Below are positions 1 through 7,386 of a DNA stretch of 18,526 bases, piece after piece (the first letter of the stretch is position 1; every line of letters begins with the position of its first letter). The DNA is taken from positions 1 through 18,526 of the forward strand of contig JAJRUE010000092.1 of the NCBI GenBank assembly GCA_024277955.1. Reading direction: 5' to 3'. A model generated the notes under the pieces. That model was not told the DNA's origin and did no database searches. It was given only the letters and a program-made list of their open reading frames with translations. Position numbers and translations under genes: made by a program. This DNA comes from Alphaproteobacteria bacterium. GTDB lineage: Bacteria; Pseudomonadota; Alphaproteobacteria; Rhodobacterales; Rhodobacteraceae.

Positions 1-1
1 C

Positions 2-1258
2 CGGGTGATCCGCGAACTGGACCGGCAGGAAGGCATCCCCGGCGACGACCTGCAACTGACCGTCGACGCCGGGCTGCAGAACTTCGTGCAGGCGCGTCTG
101 GACGGCGAAAGCGCATCAGCGGTGGTGATCGACGTGGAAAGCGGCGATATCCTGGCGCTCGGGTCTTCGCCGGGGTTTGACCCAAACAAGTTCGTGCGCG
201 GGATTTCGGTCGCCGATTACCGCGCCCTGACCCAGGACAAGTTCCGCCCGCTGGCCGACAAATCGGTGCAGGGCACCTATCCGCCGGGCTCGACCTTCAA
301 GATGATGGTGGCGCTGGCGGCGCTCAAGGAGGGGCTGATCACCCCGGACGAGACGATATTCTGCAAGGGCTTCATCACGCTCGGCAAGCGCCGCTTTCAC
401 TGCTGGAAACGCGGCGGCCACGGCAAGGTGGACCTGCTCAAGAGCCTGCAGCAGTCCTGCGATGTCTACTATTACGAACTGGCGCAGCGCGTCGGCATCG
501 AGAACATCACCGCCATGGCGCGCCGGTTCGGGCTGGGGCAGCGCTTCAAGCTGCCGCTGTCGGCGGTGGCCGCGGGGCTGGCGCCGACCAAGGCCTGGAA
601 ACAGCGCAAGCGGGGCGAGGACTGGCTGATCGGCGACACGCTCAATTCGGCCATCGGCCAGGGCTTTGTGCTGGCCTCGCCGCTGCAGCTGGCTGTGATG
701 ACGGCCCGGCTGTCGACGGGGCGCGCGGTGATGCCGCGGGTGATCAAGACCATCAACGGCGTCGAAACCGAACTGGCCGAGGGCCAGTCGCTGGGCGTGC
801 CGGAAGAGCATCTGCGCCTGGTGCGCGAAGGCATGTTCGCGGTGTCCAACAGCCGGCGCGGCACCGCCTACCGGTCGCGCGTGGCCGCCGACGGCTTTCG
901 CATCGCCGGCAAGACCGGCACCAGCCAGGTGCGTTCGATCACCATGGCGCAGCGCGCCGCCGGGCTTGACAAGAACAAGGACATCCCGTGGGAAGCGCGC
1001 GACCACGCGCTGTTCGTCGCCTTTGCGCCAGCCGATGCGCCGCCCAGGATCGCGGTTTCGGTGGTGGTCGAACATGGCGGGGGCGGGTCCACCGCGGCCG
1101 CGCCGGTTGCGCGCGACATCGTTCTGCAGGCGCTTTACGGCGGGCTACCGCCGCTCAGCGCCTACCCGGCCGAACAGCGCCGCTCGGTCGAAAAGATGCG
1201 CGAAAACCTGAACCTGCGCGAAGAAACCACCCAAAGCCAGGGGCGGATCAAGACATGA
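2..1258 (+). CDS. mrdA: Penicillin-binding protein 2 (peptidoglycan transpeptidase), 5'-truncated
   Basis: This is the C-terminal part of a class B penicillin-binding protein; the frame is open to the left edge, so the N-terminal membrane anchor and dimerisation domain lie outside the window. PBP2 cross-links peptidoglycan in the periplasm as part of the elongation complex. Numbered from the GTG at position 5, the three transpeptidase motifs are present: S96-T-F-K99 with the catalytic serine, S151-C-D153 (the SxN-type motif, with Asp as often seen in PBP2), and K303-T-G-T306. The sequence around S96 (GTYPPGSTFK) is characteristic of PBP2 rather than the divisome protein FtsI. About 418 codons are visible, against about 630 residues for full-length PBP2. 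The stop codon overlaps the rodA start in ATGA, so the two are translationally coupled. The family assignment is secure; orthology is supported by the adjacent rodA. Confidence 0.95.
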   Translation, partial: RVIRELDRQEGIPGDDLQLTVDAGLQNFVQARLDGESASAVVIDVESGDILALGSSPGFDPNKFVRGISVADYRALTQDKFRPLADKSVQGTYPPGSTFKMMVALAALKEGLITPDETIFCKGFITLGKRRFHCWKRGGHGKVDLLKSLQQSCDVYYYELAQRVGIENITAMARRFGLGQRFKLPLSAVAAGLAPTKAWKQRKRGEDWLIGDTLNSAIGQGFVLASPLQLAVMTARLSTGRAVMPRVIKTINGVETELAEGQSLGVPEEHLRLVREGMFAVSNSRRGTAYRSRVAADGFRIAGKTGTSQVRSITMAQRAAGLDKNKDIPWEARDHALFVAFAPADAPPRIAVSVVVEHGGGGSTAAAPVARDIVLQALYGGLPPLSAYPAEQRRSVEKMRENLNLREETTQSQGRIKT

Positions 1259-2403
1259 GCTATCTCGAATACCGGGTGCGCACGGTGCCCACGGGACTGC
1301 GCAAGATCCTGTTCCTGAACTGGCCGCTGGGGCTGCTGCTGATGGCGGTGGCCAGCATCGGCTTCCTGATGCTGTATTCGGTCGCCGGCGGGTCGATGAC
1401 CCCCTGGGTCACGCCGCAGATCCAGCGCTTCGTGCTGGGCATGGTGGTGATGTTCGCGGTGGCGATGGTGCCGATCTGGTTCTGGCGCAACGTCGCCGGG
1501 CTGGCCTATGGCGGCTCGATCCTGCTGCTGCTGCTGGTCAAGTTCGTGGGCGTCACCGGCATGGGGGCGCAGCGCTGGATCGACATCGGCTTCATGCGGC
1601 TGCAACCGTCCGAGGTGGCGAAGATCGCGCTGGTGATGATCCTGGCGGCCTATTATGACTGGCTGGATCTCGACAAGACTTCGCGGCCGGTCTGGGTGGC
1701 GGTGCCGGTGGCGCTGATCCTGCTGCCCACCGCGCTGGTGCTGACCCAGCCGGACCTGGGCACCGCGATCCTGCTGATCGCGGGCGGCGGCATCATGATG
1801 TTCGTCGCCGGGGTGCACTGGCTGTATTTCGCGGTGGTGATCCTGATGGGAATCGGCGTGGTGGTGGCGGTGCTGGCCTCGCGCGGGACCGAATGGCAGC
1901 TGATCAAGGACTACCAGTTCCGCCGGATCGACACCTTTCTGGACCCGTCGAGCGACCCTCTGGGCGCCGGCTACAACATCACCCAGGCCAAGATCGCGCT
2001 GGGGTCCGGCGGCTGGTCGGGGCGGGGCTTCATGCAGGGCACCCAGAGCCGGCTGAACTTCGTGCCGGAAAAGCAGACCGACTTCATCCTGTCGACGCTC
2101 GCCGAAGAGTTCGGCTTTATCGGCGGCATGTCGCTGCTGGCGCTTTACACGCTGATCATCTTTTTCTGCATCACCTCGGCGATGCGCAACCGCGACCGGT
2201 TCGGCGCCATGCTGACGCTGGGCATCGCGGCGACGTTCTTTCTGTTCTTCGCGGTCAACATGGCGATGGTCATGGGGCTCATGCCGGTGGTGGGCGTGCC
2301 GTTGCCGCTGGTGTCCTACGGCGGCTCGGCGATGCTTGTCCTGCTGGGGGCGTTCGGCCTGGTGCAAAGCGCCCACGTGCACCGGCCGCGCAGCAAGCGA
2401 TGA
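1255..2403 (+). CDS. rodA: RodA, SEDS-family peptidoglycan glycosyltransferase
   Basis: A 382-residue polytopic inner-membrane protein of the SEDS family. RodA polymerises lipid II into glycan strands and works with PBP2 for lateral wall growth. SEDS hallmarks seen here: MGAQRWI near residue 103, LQPSE at 116-120, TQPDLGT at 164-170, PEKQTDF at 271-277 containing the conserved, probably catalytic Asp276, and PLVSYGGSAM at 351-360 near the C-terminus. The hydrophobic pattern fits about ten membrane spans. I chose the ATG at 1255 because it overlaps the mrdA stop in ATGA and gives the usual N-terminus; a longer reading upstream lies inside mrdA and is out of frame with it. The end overlaps the next gene by 4 nt. 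The length is normal for the family. Confidence 0.95.
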   Translation: MSYLEYRVRTVPTGLRKILFLNWPLGLLLMAVASIGFLMLYSVAGGSMTPWVTPQIQRFVLGMVVMFAVAMVPIWFWRNVAGLAYGGSILLLLLVKFVGVTGMGAQRWIDIGFMRLQPSEVAKIALVMILAAYYDWLDLDKTSRPVWVAVPVALILLPTALVLTQPDLGTAILLIAGGGIMMFVAGVHWLYFAVVILMGIGVVVAVLASRGTEWQLIKDYQFRRIDTFLDPSSDPLGAGYNITQAKIALGSGGWSGRGFMQGTQSRLNFVPEKQTDFILSTLAEEFGFIGGMSLLALYTLIIFFCITSAMRNRDRFGAMLTLGIAATFFLFFAVNMAMVMGLMPVVGVPLPLVSYGGSAMLVLLGAFGLVQSAHVHRPRSKR

Positions 2404-3332
2404 TGCTGAACGTGCTCTTTGCCGGCGCGCCGGCGCGCTGGGACGACTACCGCCGCCCGTTGACCGACGCGATCTCGGCCGCCGGGCTGAAGGCGCGCGT
2501 CGCAACCGACATCCCCCCCGGCGAGGTCGACTATATCGTCTACGCGCCAAACGGGCCGGTGCAGGACTTTACCCCGTATGCGCGCCTGCGCGCGGTGCTG
2601 GGCCTGTGGGCCGGGGTGGAAAAGGTGGTGAACAACCCGACGCTGAGGGTGCCGATGACCCGGATGGTCGACGCCGGCCTGCGCGCCGGCATGGTCGAAT
2701 ACGTCACCGGCCACGTTTTGCGCTACCACCTGGGCATGGACGCGCAGATCGTCAATCCGGATCACGCCTGGACCCCGGCGATCCCGCCGCTCGCACGCGA
2801 CCGCCAGGTCGCCATCCTCGGGCTGGGCGAACTTGGCACCGCGTGTGCGCGCACCCTTGCGCGGCTCGAGTTCCGGGTGTCAGGCTGGAGCCGCCGCCCA
2901 AAGACCGTCCCCGCCGTCACCAGCCTGCACGGCGACCAGGGGCTGCGCGACATCCTCGCAACGGCGGAAATCCTGGTGCTCCTGCTGCCCCTGACCGCGG
3001 CCACCGAAAACCTGCTGGACGCCCGCCGCCTGGGCCAGTTGCCCCGCGGCGCGCGGATCATCAACCCCGGCCGCGGCGCGCTGATCGACGACGACGCCCT
3101 GCTGCGTGCGCTCGACAGCGGCCATGTCGCGCAGGCGACGCTTGACGTGTTTCGCCAGGAACCGCTGCCGCCGGGCCACCCTTTCTGGAGCCACCCGCAG
3201 ATCACGGTAACCCCGCATGTGGCCAGCGAAACCCGGCCCGAAACCGCAGCGCTGGTCATCGCCGAAAACATCCGGCGGGCCGAAGCGGGCGAGGAACTTC
3301 TCTATGCGGTCGACCGCGCCGAAGGCTACTAG
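2400..3332 (+). CDS. ghrA: Glyoxylate/hydroxypyruvate reductase A-type 2-hydroxyacid dehydrogenase
   Basis: A 310-residue cytosolic D-isomer 2-hydroxyacid dehydrogenase most like GhrA, which reduces glyoxylate to glycolate and hydroxypyruvate to glycerate with NADPH (about 312 residues in E. coli). The N-terminal third is the substrate domain. The Rossmann nucleotide-binding motif GLGELG is at 141-146. The catalytic Arg-Glu-His set appears as R225 in NPGRG, E254 in RQEP and H273 in TPHVAS. The dinucleotide loop carries SRRPK at 164-168, which suits NADP(H). Two ATGs lie at 2400 and 2403; the first overlaps the rodA stop in ATGA, so it is translationally coupled to the cell-wall genes. The specific substrate is inferred; other hydroxyacid dehydrogenases share this fold. 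Confidence 0.88.
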   Translation: MMLNVLFAGAPARWDDYRRPLTDAISAAGLKARVATDIPPGEVDYIVYAPNGPVQDFTPYARLRAVLGLWAGVEKVVNNPTLRVPMTRMVDAGLRAGMVEYVTGHVLRYHLGMDAQIVNPDHAWTPAIPPLARDRQVAILGLGELGTACARTLARLEFRVSGWSRRPKTVPAVTSLHGDQGLRDILATAEILVLLLPLTAATENLLDARRLGQLPRGARIINPGRGALIDDDALLRALDSGHVAQATLDVFRQEPLPPGHPFWSHPQITVTPHVASETRPETAALVIAENIRRAEAGEELLYAVDRAEGY

Positions 3333-3377
3333 AGCACGCCGCGACCGATTGAATTCACGCCGCCCGGCACACTTGCA

Positions 3378-3401
3378 GCCCGGGCATGCGCCCGCCCGGG
3401 C
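3378..3401 (+). other. GC-rich stem-loop downstream of ghrA
   Basis: Two copies of GCCCGGGC (3378-3385 and 3394-3401) are separated by 8 nt and can form a perfect 8-bp stem about 45 nt after the ghrA stop. No T-run follows on the plus strand, so this is not a textbook intrinsic terminator. It could stabilise or end the mrdA-rodA-ghrA transcript, possibly with Rho. The rest of the 3333-3580 gap shows no credible gene apart from the opposite-strand terminator at 3521-3542. Confidence 0.3.
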
Positions 3402-3520
3402 GATCGCAAACCCTCGGTTGCACATGTGGCCAAGTCCTGTCAGGTGCGACACGCTCTCGGGTCGGCATTCGATCAGCCGGTGCCGCCAGGACCGCGACCG
3501 CGCAGCGGGCGCCATAGCGG

Positions 3521-3542
3521 AAAAAATGCCGCCGAAGGCGGC
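3521..3542 (-). terminator. Intrinsic terminator of the UDG-SseB operon
   Basis: Read on the minus strand, GCCGCC-TTC-GGCGGC forms a perfect 6-bp GC stem with a 3-nt loop (3542-3528), followed by one A and six T (3527-3521). It lies about 40 nt beyond the stop codon of the SseB-family gene at 3581, exactly where the minus-strand operon should end. Confidence 0.85.
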
Positions 3543-3580
3543 GCCGCCTGGGAACGATCCGGTAGCTGTCCGGCCGGTGT

Positions 3581-4372
3581 TCAGCGCAGTTTCGGGGGCT
3601 TGTCCGGGTCCATCCCCGGCGCTTCGGGCTGGAGCAATTCGTGTGTTTCCGGCTCGGGGATCGAGATGCGCAGCCCGACCCGTTCAAGGCGCGCCACCAC
3701 CGGGTCGGCTTCGTCCAGAAACACCAGATCGACCGGCGTCCGTTCGCCCGCGCAAAACACCACCGCTTCGGATACCGCCTGGCGCAGCGCCTCGCGCGCG
3801 CCGTCCTGCACCCCGACGATGGCCAGCAGCGTCGCCCGCGCTCCGCCGGCATAGCTGACCTGCGCCAACCAGGCCGCCCGGGCCAGCCCCGCCGCCAGCG
3901 CCAGCTTGTCGCCCACCGCCGCCAGCAGGGCCGGCGCGACATCGAAAGGCGGCGCGATTTCCACCGGTCTCTCGGCGGTTTCCTTGACCGCGCCGGCCAG
4001 CGCCACCGCCAGCCAGTCCACCGCGTCCGGCCCCATCAGAAATCCCGAGGGCGCCACGTCCAGGTTGATCCCCACGCCGATATCTTCGCCCGCCAGCATC
4101 CCCACCAGCGCGCGCCCCGAAAGCGCGACGTGGTGCACGGTTGCGCCGGCGAATTCGGCCAGTCGTTCTTCGGTGTCGAACACCAGCGCATATTGCACGT
4201 TGTCCACGCAAAACAGGCGCGGCGACACCCCGTCGGCCTGGGCTTCCTTTTCGAGCAGCAAAAAGACTTCGGCCTCGGCCAGCCGTTCGTAGAACCGCAG
4301 CCGCGCCGCGTGGTCTTGCGGGTCCGCCTGCATCGCGGCATGGGCCCGGTCCAGCGGCGTTTCGTCAGTCAT
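3581..4372 (-). CDS. SseB-family protein
   Basis: A 263-residue soluble protein resembling the SseB family (SseB N-terminal domain: LDRAHAAMQADP near the start, then YERLAEAEVFLLLE, and the FVFDTEERLAEFAG-like block seen here as LVFDTEERLAEFAG). The C-terminal half, including LDEADPVVARLERVGLRISIP, corresponds to the second SseB domain. The biochemical role of the family is poorly defined; E. coli SseB was named for an effect on serine sensitivity. No signal peptide or membrane segment is visible. The start at 4372 has a good ribosome site, GGAGG at 4383-4379 with 6-nt spacing, located inside the end of the upstream UDG-like gene, and the two genes overlap by 8 nt. This indicates one operon with coupled translation. 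Confidence 0.75.
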   Translation of the reverse strand: MTDETPLDRAHAAMQADPQDHAARLRFYERLAEAEVFLLLEKEAQADGVSPRLFCVDNVQYALVFDTEERLAEFAGATVHHVALSGRALVGMLAGEDIGVGINLDVAPSGFLMGPDAVDWLAVALAGAVKETAERPVEIAPPFDVAPALLAAVGDKLALAAGLARAAWLAQVSYAGGARATLLAIVGVQDGAREALRQAVSEAVVFCAGERTPVDLVFLDEADPVVARLERVGLRISIPEPETHELLQPEAPGMDPDKPPKLR

Positions 4373-4964
4373 CCAGCACCTCCTTGATGCGCGCGCGCAG
4401 GACCGGCAGCAGGTCGGTCTCGAACCACGGGTTTTTCTTCAGCCATGCTGTATTGCGCCAGGACGGGTGCGGCAAGGCGAAGATTGCCGGGGCATGGTTG
4501 CGCCAGGCGCGCACCGTTTCGGTGACCCCACCGCAGCCTGGCAGGTGCCATTTCTGGGCATGGCCGCCGACCAGCAGGGTCAGCCTGGCGCGCGGCATCG
4601 CGCCAAGCAGACGGGCCCGCCAGTTGGCGGCACAGATGCGCGGCGGCGGCAGATCGGCGCCGCGCGCATTGTAGCCGGGAAAGCAGAAGGCCATCGGCAC
4701 GATCGCAATGCGCGACCGGTCGTAGAACGTTGCCACATCGATCCCCAGCCAATCCCGCAGCCGGTCGCCGGACGGGTCGCTGAAGGGTCTGCCGCTTTTG
4801 TGCACCCGCGCGCCGGGGGCCTGGCCCGCGATCAGGATGCGCGCGTTTTGCGAGGCCCAGACCACCGGGCGCGGCCCATGGCCGGTCGCGGTCGCGCCAA
4901 AGCGTTCGGCGCACCGGCGGCAGGCGCGGATCTCCTCGACCAGGGTTTCAAAGCTGTCGGCCAT
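4365..4964 (-). CDS. Uracil-DNA glycosylase superfamily protein (family 4/5-like)
   Basis: A 199-residue protein of the uracil-DNA glycosylase fold, which excises damaged or deaminated bases from DNA. Motif 1 reads GQAPG at 47-51, followed by SGRPFSDPSGDRL at 57-69, like the GxxPG...G-PF-G--G--L block of families 4 and 5. The second active-site motif is HPSWRN, with H166-P-S168. Four cysteines, C15-x2-C18 and C94-x16-C111, are spaced like the 4Fe-4S ligands of family 4 enzymes. The motif-1 position that is acidic in typical family 4 enzymes is Gln48 here, so substrate and activity cannot be assumed. ATG at 4964 is the first plausible start; no strong ribosome site is visible. It is first in the operon with the SseB-family gene and diverges from arsR across 90 bp. 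Confidence 0.8.
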   Translation of the reverse strand: MADSFETLVEEIRACRRCAERFGATATGHGPRPVVWASQNARILIAGQAPGARVHKSGRPFSDPSGDRLRDWLGIDVATFYDRSRIAIVPMAFCFPGYNARGADLPPPRICAANWRARLLGAMPRARLTLLVGGHAQKWHLPGCGGVTETVRAWRNHAPAIFALPHPSWRNTAWLKKNPWFETDLLPVLRARIKEVLDD

Positions 4965-5019
4965 GACACCATATGGCCCGACCGGCGGCGCGCGGCAAGC
5001 TTCGGCGCGAAGGACCGGC

Positions 5020-5055
5020 TTGACGCGATCCTTTAATTCGATATTTCTAGAATTA
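5020..5055 (+). promoter_or_regulatory. Promoter and palindromic operator over the arsR-type start codon
   Basis: TAATTC at 5034-5039 and GAATTA at 5050-5055 form a perfect 6-bp inverted repeat around a 10-nt centre; its last base is the A of the ArsR-type gene's ATG. A -35-like TTGACG lies at 5020-5025, and a weaker -10-like TATTTC at 5042-5047 follows a 16-nt spacer, placing initiation at about the start codon. The operator therefore covers the -10 box and start site, as expected for autorepression by an ArsR protein. The boxes are visual matches only. Confidence 0.6.
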
Positions 5056-5411
5056 TGAAACTAATTGATTCGCACGATACGTCGCTTGTGGACGCCGCCG
5101 CCGCCTTTGCCGCGCTGGGATCGGAACAGCGCCTGGGCGTTTTGCGCACGCTGGTGCGCGCCGGCCCCGACGGGCTGAGCATCGGCGCCTTGGGGGCGGG
5201 CTGCGGGATCACCGGCTCTACCCTGACCCATCATGTCAAGTTCCTGACCCATGCCGGGCTGGTGCGCCAGGTCAGGCGGGGCCGCTCGATCATCTGCGCC
5301 GTCGACTATGACCGGGTACGCAGCCTGTCGGGGTTCCTGCTGCACGAATGCTGCGCCGATGCGGCGCAGGACGCCGGGGCCGAGGCCGACGCCAAGGCGC
5401 CGCGCCCATGA
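5055..5411 (+). CDS. ArsR/SmtB-family winged-helix repressor
   Basis: A 118-residue metalloregulator-type repressor. The core FAALGSEQRLGVLRTLV at 18-34 and the winged helix around 42-75 (LSIGALG...STLTHHVKFLTHAGLV) are typical ArsR elements. It lacks the classical ELCVCDL arsenic site in the recognition helix. It has instead a vicinal pair C99-C100 near the C-terminus plus C50 and C81, recalling ArsR variants that sense As(III) through C-terminal cysteines; the ligand is inferred. No Shine-Dalgarno sequence precedes the ATG at 5055, and the promoter suggests a leaderless mRNA. An alternative GTG at codon 12 also lacks a ribosome site. The stop overlaps the start of the permease gene in ATGA, so repressor and transporter form one autoregulated operon. 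Confidence 0.88.
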   Translation: MKLIDSHDTSLVDAAAAFAALGSEQRLGVLRTLVRAGPDGLSIGALGAGCGITGSTLTHHVKFLTHAGLVRQVRRGRSIICAVDYDRVRSLSGFLLHECCADAAQDAGAEADAKAPRP

Positions 5412-6439
5412 GCGACCTGACAACCACCCCCCGTAGCCTGGCGGCCACCTGGGCGATGCTCGACAAACCGCTGCTGGTGGTGGCCGCGATCTATGCCGCC
5501 GTTGCCATTGCTGCCCCAGGCCAGGTCGGGCCGACGCTGAGCTTTGCGCTGCGCGCACTCGCCGGCACCGCGCCGGTCCTTGTTTTTGCAGTTCTGGCCA
5601 TCGGCCTGCTCAAGGCGACGGGCGCCGAGGCCATCGCCGCCAAGGCCTTTGAGGGGCGCGAAACGCGGATGATCCTGGTCGCGGCGCTGGCGGGCGGCAT
5701 TTCGCCCTTTTGTTCGTGCGAAGTTATCCCCTTCATCGCCGCGATGCTGACCATGGGCGCGCCGCTTTCGGCGGTGATGGCGTTCTGGCTGGCCTCGCCG
5801 CTGATGGACCCGGCCATGTTCCTGATCACCGCGGGCGAACTGGGTCTGAGCTTTGCCCTGGCCAAGACCGCCGCCGCCATCGGCCTGGGCCTGTTCGGCG
5901 GCTTCGGCGTGGCGATGCTGGGCCGGACCGGGCTGTTTTCCGACCCGCTCAAGGCCACGGCGGCCCCCAGTTGCGGCTGCGGCGCCAACCCGCTGACAGG
6001 CCGCCCGGTCTGGAAGTTCTGGACCCAGGCCGAAAGGCGCCGCGTGTTCTGGCGCGAAAGCGCGCGCAACGCCTTTTTCCTGGGGAAATGGCTGTTTCTG
6101 GCCTACACGCTGGAAGCGCTGATGGTGGCCTATGTGCCGGCATCGCTGATCGCCACCCTGCTTGGCGGCGACGGGTTCCAGCCGGTGCTGCTGGGCGCGC
6201 TGGTCGGCGGGCCGGCCTATCTGAACGGCTATGCCGCGGTGCCGCTTCTGGCCGGGCTGACCGCCCAGGGGATGAGCCAGGGCGCGGCGATGGCCTGTGT
6301 CATTGCCGGCGGGGTGTCGTCGATCCCGGCGGCGCTGGCGGTCTGGGCGCTGGTCAAGCCGCGCATCTTCGCCGCCTACCTGGGCTTTGCCCTTGTCGGC
6401 GCGCTGGTGGCCGGCAGCCTGTGGGGGGCCCTCGCCTGA
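5408..6439 (+). CDS. ArsP/DUF318 (UPF0718)-family permease
   Basis: A 343-residue inner-membrane permease with about eight or more hydrophobic segments. The family signature FCSCEVIPF is at 101-109 within a membrane region, followed by the LASPLMDPAMF block at 128-138. A second cysteine cluster, SCGCG at 188-192, lies in the central loop. Members with this signature include ArsP, which exports trivalent organoarsenicals such as methylarsenite, but many relatives (YraQ-like) have no known substrate. The preceding ArsR-type repressor, coupled by a 4-nt overlap, supports a metalloid or thiophilic toxin efflux role; this is inference. I take the ATG at 5408, since an earlier reading would extend into arsR. 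It ends 6 nt from the convergent gene at 6446 with no room for a separate terminator. Confidence 0.82.
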   Translation: MSDLTTTPRSLAATWAMLDKPLLVVAAIYAAVAIAAPGQVGPTLSFALRALAGTAPVLVFAVLAIGLLKATGAEAIAAKAFEGRETRMILVAALAGGISPFCSCEVIPFIAAMLTMGAPLSAVMAFWLASPLMDPAMFLITAGELGLSFALAKTAAAIGLGLFGGFGVAMLGRTGLFSDPLKATAAPSCGCGANPLTGRPVWKFWTQAERRRVFWRESARNAFFLGKWLFLAYTLEALMVAYVPASLIATLLGGDGFQPVLLGALVGGPAYLNGYAAVPLLAGLTAQGMSQGAAMACVIAGGVSSIPAALAVWALVKPRIFAAYLGFALVGALVAGSLWGALA

Positions 6440-6445
6440 CGCGCT

Positions 6446-7012
6446 TCAGCGCTGGGTGCGGCGCATCCAGCGGAACACCAGCATCAGGATCAGCATCAGG
6501 AAAAACAGCCCCGATACATCGCCGATGACATAGGCGAAATAATCGATGGGCCCGTTTCCAAGCGCCAGGTTGGTCAGCGCCGCGCCGACAAACGACGCCA
6601 GCACGCCGACCCCCATGACGCAAATCCAGCACGGCACGCGCCGGGCGCGCGGCGCCAGGTCAAGGCCAAGCCGGGCGATCAGCGAAAACATCGCCGGGGC
6701 CACGGTCACGGTGATCACGATGGCGGCCAGGCGGCTCGGGTAAAGCACGTTCACCCCGGCCACATAGGCAAAGGCCGAAAACACCCCCGGCAGCAGCGCC
6801 AGCGTGGACCGCCACCCCAGCAGCCAGGCTGCCAGGATGCGCACCCCGTGCGGCAGGAACAGCAGGCTGGCGTAGCCGCCATATTGCGGGAAAAACGCGC
6901 CCTGGACCGGCATCCACACCTGAAAGGTCAAAAAGAAGGCGCCCAGGTAAAGCACCGAACACACGACGGTTTCCTTGGCCAGGTCCCCCAATCGTGCCGG
7001 TGCGCCCATCAT
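6446..7012 (-). CDS. Six-helix membrane protein, MASE1-like
   Basis: A 188-residue integral membrane protein with about six hydrophobic segments (near 16-36, 47-67, 69-90, 93-112, 125-148 and 155-182) and an Arg-rich C-terminal tail. The stretch ASLLFLPHGVRILAAWLLGW followed by STLALLPG resembles the helix 2-3 region of MASE1, a membrane sensor domain usually fused to histidine kinases or GGDEF proteins, but no output domain is present here. Function is unknown; it could be a stand-alone sensor or a partner of another protein. It starts 10 nt after the stop of the winged-helix regulator gene and is very likely in its operon. Two ATGs in tandem (7012 and 7009) could start it; neither has a good ribosome site. 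Confidence 0.65.
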   Translation of the reverse strand: MMGAPARLGDLAKETVVCSVLYLGAFFLTFQVWMPVQGAFFPQYGGYASLLFLPHGVRILAAWLLGWRSTLALLPGVFSAFAYVAGVNVLYPSRLAAIVITVTVAPAMFSLIARLGLDLAPRARRVPCWICVMGVGVLASFVGAALTNLALGNGPIDYFAYVIGDVSGLFFLMLILMLVFRWMRRTQR

Positions 7013-7022
7013 GCCGCGTGCA

Positions 7023-7316
7023 TCAAGGATTGCGCCGGTTCACAATGTAACGGCCACGCCCGACGCCCTGTCCGGTGGACAGGTAGCCCTTGTTGACCAG
7101 GGATTTGAGCGCGCGAAAAAACGTCGGTCGCGAGATATTGGCCACCAGCGCATGTTCCAGCAGACCGGTGGTCTGAACCCGGCCCGCCTGGCGCGCAAGG
7201 TCATCGGCGGCGCAGTATATGTCGCGTTCGACCGGCGACAGGTCCTGCAACCCCAGGGAACGCTCCATCCCCAGCATCAGTTTGCGCAGTTCGGTCAATT
7301 TCGAAATTTCCGACAT
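7023..7316 (-). CDS. Small winged-helix transcriptional regulator
   Basis: A 97-residue DNA-binding protein. After an N-terminal helical part (LTELRKLMLGMERSLGL), the LSPVERDIYCAADDLA segment leads into a winged helix: TGLLEHALVANISRPTFFRALKSL at about 51-73 contains the turn and recognition helix, and YLSTGQGVGRGRYIV at 78-92 forms the wing. It resembles MarR-type folds but is shorter and lacks the usual dimerisation helices. I prefer the ATG at 7316 over an upstream in-frame ATG at 7415. The shorter form starts at a typical MSEISKLTELRKL N-terminus, and the extra 33 codons would cover the palindrome and promoter-like boxes at 7387-7415. The ribosome site is weak (AGAG). Its targets are unknown; the downstream membrane protein and its own promoter are likely. 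Confidence 0.75.
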   Translation of the reverse strand: MSEISKLTELRKLMLGMERSLGLQDLSPVERDIYCAADDLARQAGRVQTTGLLEHALVANISRPTFFRALKSLVNKGYLSTGQGVGRGRYIVNRRNP

Positions 7317-7386
7317 GGGTATTCTCTGGTTCGACAAGTCATTTGCAGCCGGGGGCGATCCCCCGATCCGGGTGGTCCTGCGGGCA

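Noticed and set aside
1162..2550. Long minus-strand open frame opposite mrdA, rodA and ghrA
   Set aside because: It is Arg/His/Gln-rich, has no domain signature, and mirrors well-supported genes; long antisense frames are expected at this GC content.
3440..3490. tRNA-like T-arm (ATTCGATC loop) with a CCA-like end after ghrA
   Set aside because: No matching 5' acceptor strand, D-arm or anticodon arm was found at the required distance.
3333..3580. Possible small gene between ghrA and the SseB-family gene
   Set aside because: The open frames here extend antisense into the SseB-family gene and lack ribosome sites or conserved composition; only a stem-loop and a terminator are supported.
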